The notes beneath the pieces are model-generated. The model was not told the DNA's origin, made no database searches, and saw only the letters and a program-made list of their open reading frames with translations. Below, one piece after another: positions 12,658-24,782 of a stretch of 64,000 bases of DNA; positions within the stretch are counted from its first letter, which is position 1, and the number at the start of each line of letters is the position of its first letter. The stretch is from assembly GCA_002224055.1 (NCBI GenBank), contig AZLU01000152.1, positions 1-64,000 on the forward strand, read 5' to 3'. This stretch comes from Pezizomycotina sp. ARF18 (Eukaryota > Ascomycota). The position numbers and the translations under genes were made by a program.

Positions 12658-13434
12658 TCATGGTGGCGCCCTTACAATGGGAGGCACCGTGATGCCGCCG
12701 CCAGCGATTCGATGGGTATGAGACTGTTGGAGCTCGAATATTTCAAGGTCCTGCTGTTGCCGACTTTGCGTGACGTTCCTCGCCTGGGAGCCTTCAGGCG
12801 GTGGCGACGGCGTCGACATATGGTCATGATGACCAGCTCGACCATCGGCGTTCTCAACCTCCGCCTCGGAATTCAATCGATACGCGGGGGCTTTCCCCTT
12901 CGGGATCTCCCTTGCGGAGGTCTCCGAGCCGCTCTCTGACTGCTCTGTATCCGCTCCCTACCGCCTCCTCCTTGCGTAGAATCACGCCTATGAAGGAAAA
13001 CCTTTCGTCTACCCCTGCCCTCGTGTAAGGGAACGAAAAGCCGAAGGATGGGAAGTTGTAATGTGGATTTGTAGGGAATGAATGGTGTTGAATGAGTTCG
13101 CGGCACGCCTTTCAATTAAGAATTGGGTCGATTGGTAAGATAGCAGGAGCAGTAGTAAGATTGAAAAGAAGGTGAAGACGCTGTAAATGGAATTCAATAT
13201 TAATAACAATAATGACAATGGCGTTAAGTGGAAAAGGGAAAACTGGAAATTATTATATAAATAGATAACTGACATAACGATAATCCCTGCTGCAACGCCA
13301 ATCTGGGACATCATACAGTATGTCTTGATGTCTTCATCAGTATCGGCGCTATCTAAGGGCGAGTTAGGCCGGAGCTTCGGTTTCGAGCAATTAGTTGAGA
13401 ACCGCTCCATTATAGTAGGAACGTATAGAGACAT
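12658..13434 (-). CDS. Hypothetical membrane protein
   Basis: Not recognised. The minus-strand frame begins MSLYVPTIMERF at 13434 and contains a hydrophobic segment MMSQIGVAAGIIVMSVIYL and a second one, VFTFFSILLLLLLSY, separated by a polar or intron-like stretch. A polar tail follows in a neighbouring frame, with Pro/Ser and Gln-rich sequence (STPSPPPEGSQ, SRQQQDLEIFEL) ending at 12658. This is consistent with a small two-pass membrane protein with a cytosolic tail, or with the last exons of the gene just upstream at 13564-14528. Frame jumps make the exact chain uncertain. Confidence 0.4.
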
Positions 13435-13563
13435 ACTAAAAGTCGAACAAATGTTTTATTTAAGATTAGTTCAAACCAGAAAACATTGATACAGGAACAG
13501 AGGAAGCAGTGTTTTTTTTACATGTAATTTGACTTTTATTTGTATTTTATTTATTAATTATTA

Positions 13564-14528
13564 TTATTCTGCTACGGAGGTCTTGCAATACGAGGGCCAA
13601 GCTTTTTGAATATCGCTTGACATCTTGGTGTCTTGGCGTGCAGCGCCAGGAAAGGAAACAGCACGGCCATATATACGAGCCAATAGGAGATGGACCGTAA
13701 CAACCCTGCACGAGTCTACAACCAACAGAGCCGAGGACGTAGAAAAAAAAGCTTGTTTTTTCTCTTTCATGTTCTTTTTTACATCGTATGAAGGAAGAGG
13801 CAAAGCTATTGGTGCAAATTTGAGGTGGAATAAAAAAGGAGGTTTGCGTGTACTCACAATGAAGACCATAGTGACAGTAGCATCGCCTCTATTGCGACGC
13901 TAATCCTTCGTTTATTGAGAGCAAAGAGGATCGGATAGATAACGATAGAAAGGGAAGCCTGTAAGTAGACATGGTTATTTTAGCGGTTAGCCGGATTTGC
14001 CAAGAAAATTTTCATGATCAGGGTAGAACCAGAAAATAAAGAGGAAAGATGGACGTTTGGAAGGAGAGATAGAAAGCAGGAAAATCTTGACAGGTATATA
14101 TATCCTTGAAAATAATAATAATAATGATAAATAAATCAACAAATGAATAAAAAAGCGGGAAATAATCGAAAGACGAGGGATCAGGATAGGACATAGAATA
14201 CGATATCCAGCAAATATAATTAGAGCCTCCTGACGATTCCAATGGTAGAAGATTTTCAATAAAACTTTCCGGGAAGGGGCGGGTTTACTTGCCACAACAA
14301 CCAGGAGAACAGCTCTCCAGTCTGCTCTCCGACCATATCCATCAGGAACATCCTCCCAAGCTCTTCCAACGCCTGCTGGCGTACAAGAAGACTTTCTGCC
14401 TCTATACCGAACTTCGCGACCGAAAAAGCACCCGCCACCAATACCAGGGCCGAACAGACCGTTTGGGTCACGCGAACGAGACGGAGAAGTATCCGAGGCG
14501 TTCGGTGGCCAGATACCGCCCGCGGCAT
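13564..14528 (-). CDS. Hypothetical multi-pass membrane protein
   Basis: Not assigned to a family. Exon 1 starts MPRAVSGHRTPRILLRLVRV and carries a clear membrane helix (TVCSALVLVAGAFSVAKF). It ends at a GTAAAC donor near 14290. A candidate exon 2 (about 13863-13952) reads ASLSIVIYPILFALNKRRIS and then AIEAMLLSLWSS, with a GTGAGT donor and a TTACAG acceptor. The last exon (about 13564-13715, after GTTGTAG) ends WPSYCKTSVAE and is followed directly by an AATAAA-like signal. The helix spacing and short cysteine-containing tail recall fungal MARVEL-type four-helix proteins, but I cannot confirm this. It lies directly upstream of, and on the same strand as, the next membrane protein. Confidence 0.45.
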
Positions 14529-16175
14529 AGAAATATGTAGACAAAAATATAATCCGCCTTGAATAATTCCCCAAAACCCCGTAGCCTATTCACTCACGCT
14601 GACGCGAAACGAAAGTTCGGGATAGCCGTAAGAAAAGGTACGTTGCGGAAAAACAGTGGAAAGATCGTTGATGACGGCACAAAGGCCTTTGAACAACGGG
14701 TGTATCGAGATTCGAAACTTAGCACGACTACGGAATGCCCTCTTGAACAGAATATATTCGACAACCCATTTGAAACCTCGTTCGAAATATTAACCCGTAA
14801 TCCAGAGAATCATGTGGTAGTAGCCTGATACTAAGTGGAATCCTAGGTAAACAATAATCGAGCGTTGGCGCGGAAAATATATTTTCGTGACAGTGGTGTT
14901 TATTGATGAAGGGATTTCATATATATATCCCTGGGGGAGATTTGGAGTTGCTGTTGGTGTGGGTGATAGAAAATAAAATGAAATCGAAAAAAAAAAAAAA
15001 GTTTCGTTACAAGGAAAGGGAAATGAATAAATAGCAGCAAAAAATAAAACCGAAAACTAAAAAAGGGTGGGAGATTCGATTCGTGGGCAAGAGAAACGAA
15101 AAAAGAAAAAGAAAAGAGAAAGAAAAAAGGAAGAAAGAAGGAAAAAGGAAAGAATAATAGTTGGGTTGCGAATGCTTGAGGGATAAATGAAAAGGCAGAA
15201 AAGATAAAAAAGAAAATATGATAAAAATGATCAGAACTGCTTCACAAGTCCGCGTCCACACGAGTCAAGGGTAGGCGACCATAATGCATCAATACCTATC
15301 TGTTCCCCACCGAGGGAAGTAAACTCCAAATCGTACAAATATGAGAATATTAGTAGAATTATATTCAGCTCTCATGACCTTTGGTCTGTGAACACGCTGC
15401 GTCCGGGGTGCTCTTTGAGGATGGCGAGACACCTCCTTGGTCGAGGACTTTCCATCGCCTGTTCCGCTTTAGAACTGAAGGTTGACCAGAGAAGGACTTC
15501 CCAAGAAGCATTTTAGCACAGGCAGAACAAGCAAATGGAGGTATCAAATTAGCATTTTAGGAGCATGCTTGGGGCAGTTCTTTTCCCTTACCTTTGCTTC
15601 CGATCTATTTCTTTCCTTTTTTTCCCCCTTCCCCTTCGGCCTGGAGGCAATTTCCTCCCAGTTGCTGGAGCCCCGACCCCTTTCAAAAATGCTTGTCATG
15701 CTAAGCTTTTTCGCCTGTGCCGCTATACACCTTGGCACTTGTCATCGAGTTACTCGAGCACAAGTTTTTTTTTTTTTTTTTCTAAACCCCAAATGCCTGT
15801 ATTCCTTGGTTACGCCCCTTCGTCGAACAGAACGATTAATCGTTGGTATTCTTCCAAGGCCGGCAAGGGGATCAGACGAGACATGGATTAGCACGTATTT
15901 GTCTCCAAGGAAGACAACAGACAATTTCTGTCGAAACACCCCTTCCCTCTATTCGGTCAGTACCGGCGAGATGGCGGTTAGTCTCTTGGTGATTAGCAGC
16001 CGGTGTTCCCATCTCTTTCACTTTCTCCACTTTTGCGTCTTTGTACTGGAAATAAATGTAACAAACAACTAAAGTATTTTTTAGTGCCGATCAGTTGTTA
16101 GAATTGTAGTTGGCTGATTATTAGCGGAGGAAACAATCAGCAATCTATTAAAAAAAGAAAAAATGATTGGATGAA

Positions 16176-16204
16176 TTTCTTTCTTTCTTTCTTTCTTTCT
16201 TTCT
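16176..16204. repeat. (TTTC)n microsatellite
   Basis: About seven copies of TTTC, running into a T-run and then an A-run up to about 16250. Confidence 0.9.
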
Positions 16205-17327
16205 TTTTTTTTTTTTTTTTTTTATAAAAAAAAAAAAAAAAAAAAAAAACAATTAAGGCAATTGTCTTACCCGATTTAGTTCTGTTTAGTCAGATTTAAA
16301 ACTTCGAATATTTGTGGGGGGTTCAACGTCTGTGCAATTCTTAATCTACTTAGTGCTAACTAAAGCCTGCAAAAAGTAATCCTCGCCATCCTAGTACGAA
16401 AATACCGTCGTGCTATTGTAATTGAATAAAATTTTAGTATTCAACTGTCTTGACTGCGAAGCTTAGCTCAAACGCAGCTAAATTTATACGGCAACATCCG
16501 TGGTCTCGATCAAGGCACGTAGGTATTAGTCTCCACAGCTTCTACTTTAAAATGTCGTTGGGTTTTGCGGTCTTCCTTCGAAACCAATTTACCTAGAGTA
16601 GACGCTCTGCCAACTTCATCGCCGGCGGCCTTTGTCAGATCCATGAGACCACAATATTGGCAATGCCGCAACACTTCACCGGTAGGATTTTGAAGTTGGC
16701 AGCATTCCTTCCGGCTGCCTTTTTGCGTTTCTTTCGTGTGATGGTAACCTGGCGAACGTCGCTGATTCGCAGGAGGATGAAACGCATGGCGAGAGGGCGG
16801 TCTCGATCGATTCCGCTACAGGGTCCCCGTGATATTCTATTTACTGCCGGTAACCATCCAGCAATTCCTACGGCGGGGGTGACCATCTCTCGGTTTTTGA
16901 TGAAGGGGAAAATGTGATCCATTATATATACTTGTCTCGTACCCAACTCTAATATTTTATTTGGCCCTGCGGGAAACCTTTTTTTTAGTGGGGAACGAGC
17001 GTGCAAAAAGGATTTGGTCTACGAGACAATATTATACCGCCGCACGTTCCATGGGAGTAAACAAATCTTGTTCGAGAGAGGGCTGTCACCACCTTTTCGA
17101 AAGCGCCTTACGGTTTCTGCCTATGATCCTCCAGTGTAAATGAAAGCTGCACAAAGAAACGATACCCGAATAACTGGGAATTGAGAAAAGAAGATGTGCT
17201 TATATTAATAACCAATTGCTTGCGTGAAGAAGTTCTTTTTTTACACATCTTGAAGAAAGCAGATGGAAGAGTAGATGGAGGGACATGGGGTTTGGGGAAA
17301 TTTAATATTTTGCTCTATCAATTTCAA

Positions 17328-17329
17328 TT

Positions 17330-17361
<32 letters not shown>
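17328..17361. repeat. (TTTC)n microsatellite
   Basis: About eight copies of TTTC followed by TTTA-rich sequence. It has the same motif as the tract at 16176. Confidence 0.9.
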
Positions 17362-17362
<1 letters not shown>

Positions 17363-18252
17363 TTTTTTTATTTATTTTATTTTTATTTATTTATTTACTT
17401 ATTTTTTTATGGACTGGAAATAGGGAGAATACTTTTCAACTTCTCAAGACTTCATTTTCTTCTTTTCATTCAAAAACCGCCCTTTGAGGCTATTTACGGT
17501 CTACTTCAAAAATTATATAGATTCAGCGAGCCCTATTTTTCTCGAAGCATGCTCATCTTCGTGAGGCAATAGTAGTTCGCGATGCTGGCCGACAGTGGCG
17601 GGCCTATTGGAAATTGAACCAGGTGGGATTTGGACGGGGGCGAACCAGACCGCGATCAAATTAACGACGCTTTCTACTACTTATAACACTGGCAAACTGA
17701 CTTGCGTTTAGCATTCTTTTTTTTTTTTTTTTTCATCGATGTTGCGCACGAGGCCAGCGTTCTTCTATCTTAAAGAGGAGTTTTGATATTATTTTTTTTT
17801 TGGCTCCAAGTCTTTCGAAGTTAATGGTTAGATAGATATGCCAAGGCATATCTCCGCGTTCCCTCCTCTACAGCAAACGGATAGGAAAATAAGAATTATC
17901 TTCTTTTCATATATATCGTAACGACGCTGCTTTTAGCCCTTTTTCTTTTCTTTTTTTCTGGCTTAAGTGCGCATGCTTGTTCTCATAATCAAGATCCATT
18001 ACTTCCCCTACACCCAAGCTGTATGCAGCTCTTAGCAAACTAGATACTGGTAAAAAAAAAAAAAAAAAAGGAAATAAAAACAATAAATGAACAGAAAAAA
18101 AAAAAAGAAGAGGAAAAGAAAAGAGCCTTCACCGATCGTCCGCTGATTGACCGAAAATTCGCTGCCCGAAGTTGCATAAAGTCCGGGGAAGTAACTCACG
18201 AAGGATAAGTTGACGGAGAAAGCTCCCTCACGATAGAAAAAGTAACAACTCC

Positions 18253-18265
18253 TTTTTTTTTTTTG

Positions 18266-18300
<35 letters not shown>
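18253..18300. repeat. T-run / A-run palindrome
   Basis: About 24 T (one G interruption) run directly into 24 A, forming a near-perfect dA:dT inverted repeat. Confidence 0.85.
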
Positions 18301-19287
18301 GGAAAGAAAAAAAGCTTGTCTTCGCTCATGATAACAAAAGCCAATGAAAATAGCCGCCAGTTGACCAGGTGGTATCTGCAATTGGTCGGTTTCTTTTGCT
18401 CGCCAACAGGAATCCGTCACCTTTTCCAGTCATGGACGGTGGCTTCCCACCAAAGGCCCCCGCCCCCCGGCAGCGATTGGCATCTTCGTATTGGCAGAGC
18501 TGTTGGTGGGATAATATCTTGTCCGAATGGCGCGAGCCCGGTGGGTCTAGCTCGTTTTTCCCTCACATTATCGCAAAAATCGGCGTGCAGACACGGTTTG
18601 CCGGGAAAATCCGTTCGTTGCTCTGCGACTCGTGGATACCTAAAAAAGTTGAAATGTTTGACCCTCTTGGGAATGAATATATCCGCAAAATCGCCTTGGT
18701 TATGGCCGTTCGTGTTGGTTTAGAAGATCGACTTACTCGGTCGCGCGAGTGACCGTCACTCGTTCTCAGGCGATTGCCGTTCAGATGTAGGTAATAGAGA
18801 GAGGTCTTCTTGAATTCAAGTGTATTCAATAACTGGTACACTACTAGCTTCTTAGCTTGATTGACTAGGCTATTGTGGTTACTGAGATCGAGCAGAAAAC
18901 ACGGGTGTATTGCGAAATGCTTCTGGAGAGCGGCAGAGAGATCTCTGCTAAACTTCTTAACGGGACCATGAAATCGATACTTAAGTAAGTATGGATTGAG
19001 AGGTATTTTAATCGTATTCGGGTTTGGCCTTGAGCGCCGCCTACTGAATTTTTATCCGCTTAGCCAAACATGTGCACCAATAACTTTGAAAGTAAAGCTG
19101 TGAAAATCTACCAACACATCAAAGCAAGAGGCACTGGCGGTACAGAAATTATATTACAAAGGAATAATCTTCTCTATAACTTGTCTCGTGCCCATCCTCT
19201 CCCGCATCTATATCGCTCTTTCCTTCTTCTTTTTCAGAAAAAAAAAATCAATTAGGATATATGTATATACTTGAGTAATTCAAAGGT

Positions 19288-19320
19288 AGTCTGGGACGCT
19301 ACGAAGTAGGGTCCCAGACT
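19288..19320. other. Perfect 10-bp hairpin
   Basis: AGTCTGGGAC and GTCCCAGACT are exact inverted copies separated by 13 bases. The flanks also share TAATTCAA as a direct repeat. It could be a small transposon end, a terminator-like RNA fold or chance. Confidence 0.5.
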
Positions 19321-19630
19321 AATTCAAGGCCTTTATATGGGTATCCCGTCAGCCAGAAATTGGCCAAGGACGATGCAATAATTATATTTAGATAGCGATA
19401 ATAATTATTTACACACATACCACAGCGGGGATAACGGCGCGGTCCGCGCAATCCACGACAACCGATGAACATCTAAGGTCTTTTATATTACTTCGAAATA
19501 TTTGTATCCTCAATGAGCAACTATATGGTTAGTGAGACAAAAAGCAATCTCAATTATATAGTTATAGCTCTTTCGTGCCTTTTTCCCTTCTAGGTGCCCC
19601 CGCCGCTGAGGGTAGTTGGCCGTAGTATAA

Positions 19631-20404
19631 CTACCAGAGTCGTACGCTACCAAAATTCCTATAATCTCCTCCTTTCTGATAACATTCTTTAATACGATTG
19701 TCCATGAATGATCTTACGGCTAGAACTAATCCAATGAAGCACAAAGTGACCCTCAAGGCAGTGAAACAGCTGCGTAAAGAGTGTAATTGGAAAATAAAAT
19801 AAAGGCTGCCTGTGTAACATATCCAAGAAACCATTTGGACGCGTCGATAGCTTCTCTTATCAACCACCGGCTCTAGTAGTAGAGAGGAGCTGAACATGGA
19901 TACTAATATTATAAGCGAAACAGATACCACAATCGCCGGGGGCCGTGCGGCAGGCTATCAGGCTCATTGAAGAGTCTCCAGGCTTCTCTCCTGTTAGTGC
20001 TCGGACTTAGCAACACCACGAAAACCATGTTTGCTTCGCACTTACCTAGTCACTTCAAAGTTCTCGATGTTGTTGGGTGGCCGTGGCCGTTCCTTTGGGT
20101 TGGTTCATAAATCGGTAGGTCTTCGTGAAAATTCTTCATCGGAAAGGCGGGCGAGCCCTGCATACCTGAAACGGATTCAACGAGGGTAGATTTATTCAGG
20201 GTAATACGTGGGATACTTGCGGGGCGGGTACTCTCCGGCCGGAAACTGGATTTTTCGCGTGAGTGTACGCAACTGCAGCTGTATACGTCGGCGAATTTTA
20301 TACCTATGAAGATAGTGTACAATAGAAGATACTTGAGTATTGAATGCGTATCTAGGTCGGGCTTCGAGAAGCAGTTGCTGGATACTGACGATTTTGTCAG
20401 TCAT
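19631..20404 (-). CDS. Hypothetical membrane protein
   Basis: Not recognised. A start at 20404 (MTDKIVSIQQLLLEARPRY) is followed, in a neighbouring frame, by a hydrophobic segment ILYTIFIGIKFADVYSC and a polar linker with IYEPTQ. After a likely intron at about 19935-20050, a long hydrophobic stretch from 19930 includes SVSLIILVSMFSSSLLL, WICYTGSLYFIF and ALRVTLCFIGLVLAV. It ends at 19631 with a short polar tail. This fits a four-helix membrane protein, but the joining of the two halves is inferred from frame and spacing only. Confidence 0.35.
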
Positions 20405-20850
20405 TGGTGTTAGCGGCCAGTGTTTTGTGATAGTTTGGGACGTACTGTTCTTTTAAAAAGCTTACGTAGATTTTAAATTCTGGACTCTTGCCACAGAAAG
20501 TCAATTTGCGAAGGCTTCGCGACGTTGTGGACGCTTGCAACGTTTAGCATTCTGATAAGTTCACCCACCATCGAGATACAAGCGACGAAAGGGTGACTTT
20601 TTTTTTGACCCACTATATATATATAAAATAAAATAAAAATAAAAAAAAAAGTTCCTCGAGCGAACTCGCAACGCGCGAAACTCCAGTCTTCGCAAGAGAA
20701 CAACTGAAGGTCATTATTTCTTCTCCGGGTATTCATCCGTTGGATTAGCAACTCCTAGTTTTCCATTGTAAACGTTGGCATTTAGCGAGGTCTACTTTCA
20801 CCCTTAGAAAAATCCACACTTATAAGCCCAAAAAGATTTTTTTAGGGAAG

Positions 20851-20887
20851 TGGTATATCGAACGCCGCCAATTTTGGTATATCGAAC
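20851..20887. repeat. 13-bp direct repeat
   Basis: TGGTATATCGAAC occurs twice, 24 bases apart, in the region upstream of MUS81. Short spaced direct repeats like this can be paired regulator sites; nothing here identifies a binding protein. Confidence 0.6.
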
Positions 20888-20975
20888 CCCCTCTCCAAAG
20901 GAGGTAATTTTTGCCCTTAAGAGGCACGTGTGAGCGTGCTCATGCATCGAATGCCTCGTAGAGTGAAGCCGTTTC

Positions 20976-21325
20976 GCAATGTCGCTGTTGTTGTCGCCGC
21001 TGCTGTCGATTCTGCTGTTAATTTTGTTGTCGAATCGGCTGTCGAATAGGCTGTTGACGCTTGCTGGTGATGTTATCTATTGGCGACACCGTGATTTGAT
21101 GCTTGATGTTTGACACAACTGCCTTGCCGCTGATCCCTCGAGACCACTATTCGGTGCCGTTACTCCTGCCCTCTTGCTCAGTATTGCTGCTAACGTTAAC
21201 GCTGCCGCCGTCGTATTACTGTTGTTGTTGTTGTTGTTGTTGCTGTTGTTGTTGCTACTGTTAATGCTAACGCTAACGCCGCCGCCTCCGCTATGTTGCT
21301 GTTGCTGTTGGCGTCGTTCATGCTA
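20976..21325. repeat. Imperfect (GYT/GCN) trinucleotide tract
   Basis: About 350 bases of degenerate three-base periodicity built from GTT, GCT, GCC and GTC units, with an uninterrupted (GTT)n core at 21221-21240. It lies 270-600 bases upstream of the MUS81 start. Read on the minus strand it would give Asn/Ser/Gln-like repeats, but no start or flanking coding sequence supports a gene. Confidence 0.75.
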
Positions 21326-21590
21326 ATATTGAATTATTAATGTCGTAGCGCAAATGAGTGAGGGGGGTATTGGGGAGACGCGATTTGTTTTTTTTTTTTT
21401 TTTTTTTTTGCCCTATTATTTTTCTTCGCTTGGCGTCATCGACCTTCTTATTCGGAATATACATAATACAACACGAAAATCACCCTCACCCTTTCACCAA
21501 CAACCAACCAACTACATCGAAAAATTGACGACTCGACACCGCCGGAGCCGATTCAACTATCTTCGTCCTTCTTACCGATCTCGAAAGAGA

Positions 21591-23790
21591 GATGGCTACA
21601 AATCCTCAATGCGGCAATCCTCTCCTCCTGTCTTTCCTCGAGAAATGGGATCGCCAGGCCCAGGAGTCGGATAATCTGCATGCTCGCCGAGTGTACGTTG
21701 ACAGCACACCAAGGATAACACCTTCTTCCCTCTATTCTCGACTTAGAATGTAAAAAACGGCTTTCTAACTTCTTTCTCTCCTGCAGATACCGAGTGGCAT
21801 GCGAATCGATGCGAAACTGTCCCGTTACATTCGAACACCCCTCACAAGCTGAGTGTCTGAAAGGTATCGGTCCTAAAATAGCCCAGCGGCTCACCTCCGA
21901 GCTTACCGCCTACAAGTTACAAAGGGGAGAGCAAGCTCCCAGACTACCCCAAGCTTCACTACCTGCTCCACCTACGACCAATGAAAATCAACCACCTAAA
22001 GCTACAACTACTACTGCCCGCAAACGCAAAGCACCGGCAAAATCATCATCGTCCGCAGCACTTGCCACTATATCAGCTAATGTACCGCCAGCTGAGGAAT
22101 TAGACGATGAAGAGGACATCATTGCTGAAGAAGCTGAGGCTGCAACAGCAGCAGCAACCGCCCCGAAGAAGAAACGCCGACCAGCACAGCCCAAGGTCTA
22201 CGTTCCGAGGCAAAGGACGGGTGGCTACGCCATAATACGAGCTCTGGCAGAACTTGATGAGAATGCTGCGCTTACAAAAGAGGAACTAATACGAGCAGCG
22301 CAGCCGTACTGCGACTCCTCATTTACCGTTTCAAGCAATGCCGGCAATGCGAGCTTGAATGGCACAACAGCGCGATATACGGCATGGTCGACGATGGCTA
22401 CGCTGAAGAACAAGGATCTGGTGATGCAAAGGGGGAAACCGGCAAGGTTTTGCCTGACGGACCTGGAAGGGAGACTGGGGAGATCATATTGCAGGTCGAA
22501 GCTGAAATAGATGCGGAAAATGATGAAGAGGAGGATGGCGAGGTGGCTCCGTTAGCACAAGTACTCAGGATCGGCACTCGTCCAAGAGGCAAATCGAAAA
22601 GGCACGATGAGGATAATCTCGACACACTTTATAATCAGAGTGGTGTTACGGAAAGGAGTGCTTCCAGCGTTAACCAGCTCCTTCAAGCAGCCGGACCCTC
22701 AAGGACGACAAGCAATCTCTCACATTTATCGGCAGACCCCCTTCACAATTAAGAGGCAGAAGTGCCTCCGCGGCTCCGGTGGACCGAATCCCGACATATA
22801 CCAATCGTTCCCGCTCAAATACTTGAAAGCGGGGACATTCAAAGTGGAACTTATACTCGATAATCGTGAAGTTGCGATGAAGTCGGACAGGATTACATGC
22901 AGAGGCAGCTATCTGAGATCGACTGTACGCCGATTACCAGAGGATTAGAAGTCGGTGATGCCATGTGGGTCGCGAAGGGAAAACTGTATAACGAAGCTGG
23001 AGAAGAACTGGACGAGGAAGTCGAAGTGTCTCTCGATCACGTATGTGAAAGGAAGCGCATTGACGATCTGGTTTTCAGTATCAAGGATGGGAGGTTTCAC
23101 GAGCAGAAGGTCAGTATCAGCAATTTCTCCACATCCTTGCTCGTTTATCATTGTCTTCCGTGCTAAAGTTCCAATTTCCGAAAATAGTTCCGCTTGGGCA
23201 AGCTCATAAACAATGTTACATACATTATCGAAACCTCGAATGCTCCACAGCAGAGTCACACCATGGCAGACGCAATACAAACTGCAATCTTCTCAACCCA
23301 GGTTGTCAACGGCTTCTTCGTAAAGCTGTCGCCGAAGATTGACGATACGATACGCTACTAGCGAGGTACACACGGTACTTGAGAAGCTCTATTCGTCGAA
23401 AAACCTCTATGTGGTGCCCCCTAATATGGTCGCACCCCGCTCGTACCCGGAGCTGCGGGAGCATTTGAAAACAAAATACCCCAATAAGGAATTTGTGCTC
23501 ACCTACGGCAGCCTCGCTAGCTTGGCGAGCAAGAGCAAGACAATAACCGTTCGGGATGTGTTTCTGAAGATGCTGATGTGCACGCGCGGGATTAGTGCCG
23601 AAAAGGCCCTAGAGATCCAGAAGGAGTTTAAGACGCCGGCGGGTCTGTGCGAGGCTATGAGGCGGTGCAAAATGTCGAGCAAGGCAAGAGGTTGGTCGCC
23701 GATAGGGTCGATAGGAAAGCGATGGTAGATAGGAGGAAGATCAAGACGGCATTGTCTGCCAAACTATGGGAAGTTTGGGGGCAAGGTTAA
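21591..23790 (+). CDS. MUS81: Structure-specific endonuclease MUS81
   Basis: MUS81 is the catalytic subunit of the MUS81-EME1 nuclease, which cuts branched DNA (3' flaps, nicked Holliday junctions) in repair and meiosis in the nucleus. Exon 1 begins MATNPQCGNPLLLSFLEKW. An intron at about 21698-21786 is followed by the helix-hairpin-helix LKGIGPKIAQRL. Then come a Ser/Ala/acidic linker, a winged-helix region (GGYAIIRALAELDEN) and the XPF-type nuclease core with LKAGTFKVELILDNRE and the catalytic signature CERKRIDDL near 23047. A small intron lies at about 23109-23186, before FRLGKLINNVTYIIE. The C-terminal HhH (MLMCTRGISAEKALEI) precedes the end at LWEVWGQG. The start is the first ATG in frame with the conserved N-terminus. 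At least five one-base frame jumps occur, but the catalytic motif is intact. Confidence 0.93.
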
Positions 23791-24782
23791 AACGGAAAAC
23801 ACCGACGTACTGAAGCATCGAATTTACTTCGAAATGACCTACTCAAGCAAGGGCTAATATGCAAAAGGATTCACTCCATCGAAAAGAGGACGGTTAATGA
23901 AAGCCTACGAATTGGAGATTTTTGCGCAAAAGTATTGGCATCCCGAGAAGGTAAATTATACTTATGTTACTATCACGGCTTTTACCGCCTTGAGAGTCAC
24001 CTTTCAGGCAAAGTGACCGTAACGCTCGTTGTTTCTCCTTTTATGCATTGCATGATTATTATTCTTCGTCTCCAGGTTCTATCATTATTTGTACTACCAA
24101 GCGGTTCTGCATAGCAATATTGGTTTAATCATTATTTCCTTTTTCCTTTTTTGCTTTTCTTATTTTGATTTTTAATATTGTATTCATGAGGTTACCGAGT
24201 GGGTTTAAAGGCAGCATATATAGACGTCACGGTTCGGAAGGTTTTGCATAGTTCAAGTACATTATTCTTATTCTTACCTTTCCTATGGAATTCTTTTTTG
24301 AATTCGATGTTTTTTTTTAATGGGTTGTTTTCGTGTTCACGTCTCCACAAAGGCTCGTATCTATATGAGCGTATTTTCCCTCTATACTACAATACTACTT
24401 GTATGAATATTCCTGAATATTTACTTATGATTCAGAAGTGGTGAATCACGTTGTTTCCATTGCAATAAACAATTCTTTTGTTTCATTTCGATATTGTTTG
24501 AGCCAAAAGTTCTATAAGATTCACCGCAATTTTCCTAATAAACCCAAATTAAGGAAAAGCCGAAATTCCGGTCAAGGGAGGCGTTTTTTATTTTCCCCCT
24601 CTGTCCCTTTCTTCAAAATCCCCCTCATTTCTCAACTTCAACAAAGTCTACACCTTTTTTTCTCCTTTTGACATTTTTATTGATAACAACTGAACTATCA
24701 GTGTTCTTTGATATCAGCAACAAGATATATATCTACGAGTTTCGACTTTTGTGATCTATAAAACAGCTCGAGCAGAAGCATT
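23791..24782. other. MUS81-RIB5 intergenic region
   Basis: AT-rich DNA containing the MUS81 3' end and the RIB5 promoter. A short plus-strand coding-like patch at about 23876-23950 is followed by a GTAAAT, but it joins nothing recognisable. T-rich runs occur at 24138-24170 and 24640-24665, and two-base variants of GATATCA near the RIB5 leader. Confidence 0.5.

Larger units (their letters stand above)
14529..19630. other. Gene-poor region with microsatellites
   Basis: No gene is convincingly supported over 5 kb. Open frames at 14559-14828 (+), 15482-16072 (+), 15365-15939 (-), 16635-17006 (-) and 18316-18752 (+) have no recognisable domain and weak or conflicting strand evidence. The region holds CTTT microsatellites, a T/A palindromic run at 18253-18300 and an AT-rich stretch at 17370-17400. 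A short hairpin occurs at 19288-19320. Confidence 0.5.

Noticed and set aside
17575-17680. Possible tRNA (TTCAA-like T-loop on the minus strand)
   Set aside because: The flanking arms do not pair and no anticodon stem is visible.
21354-21674. Plus-strand frame beginning just upstream of MUS81
   Set aside because: It begins in a T-run and overlaps the MUS81 first exon in another frame.
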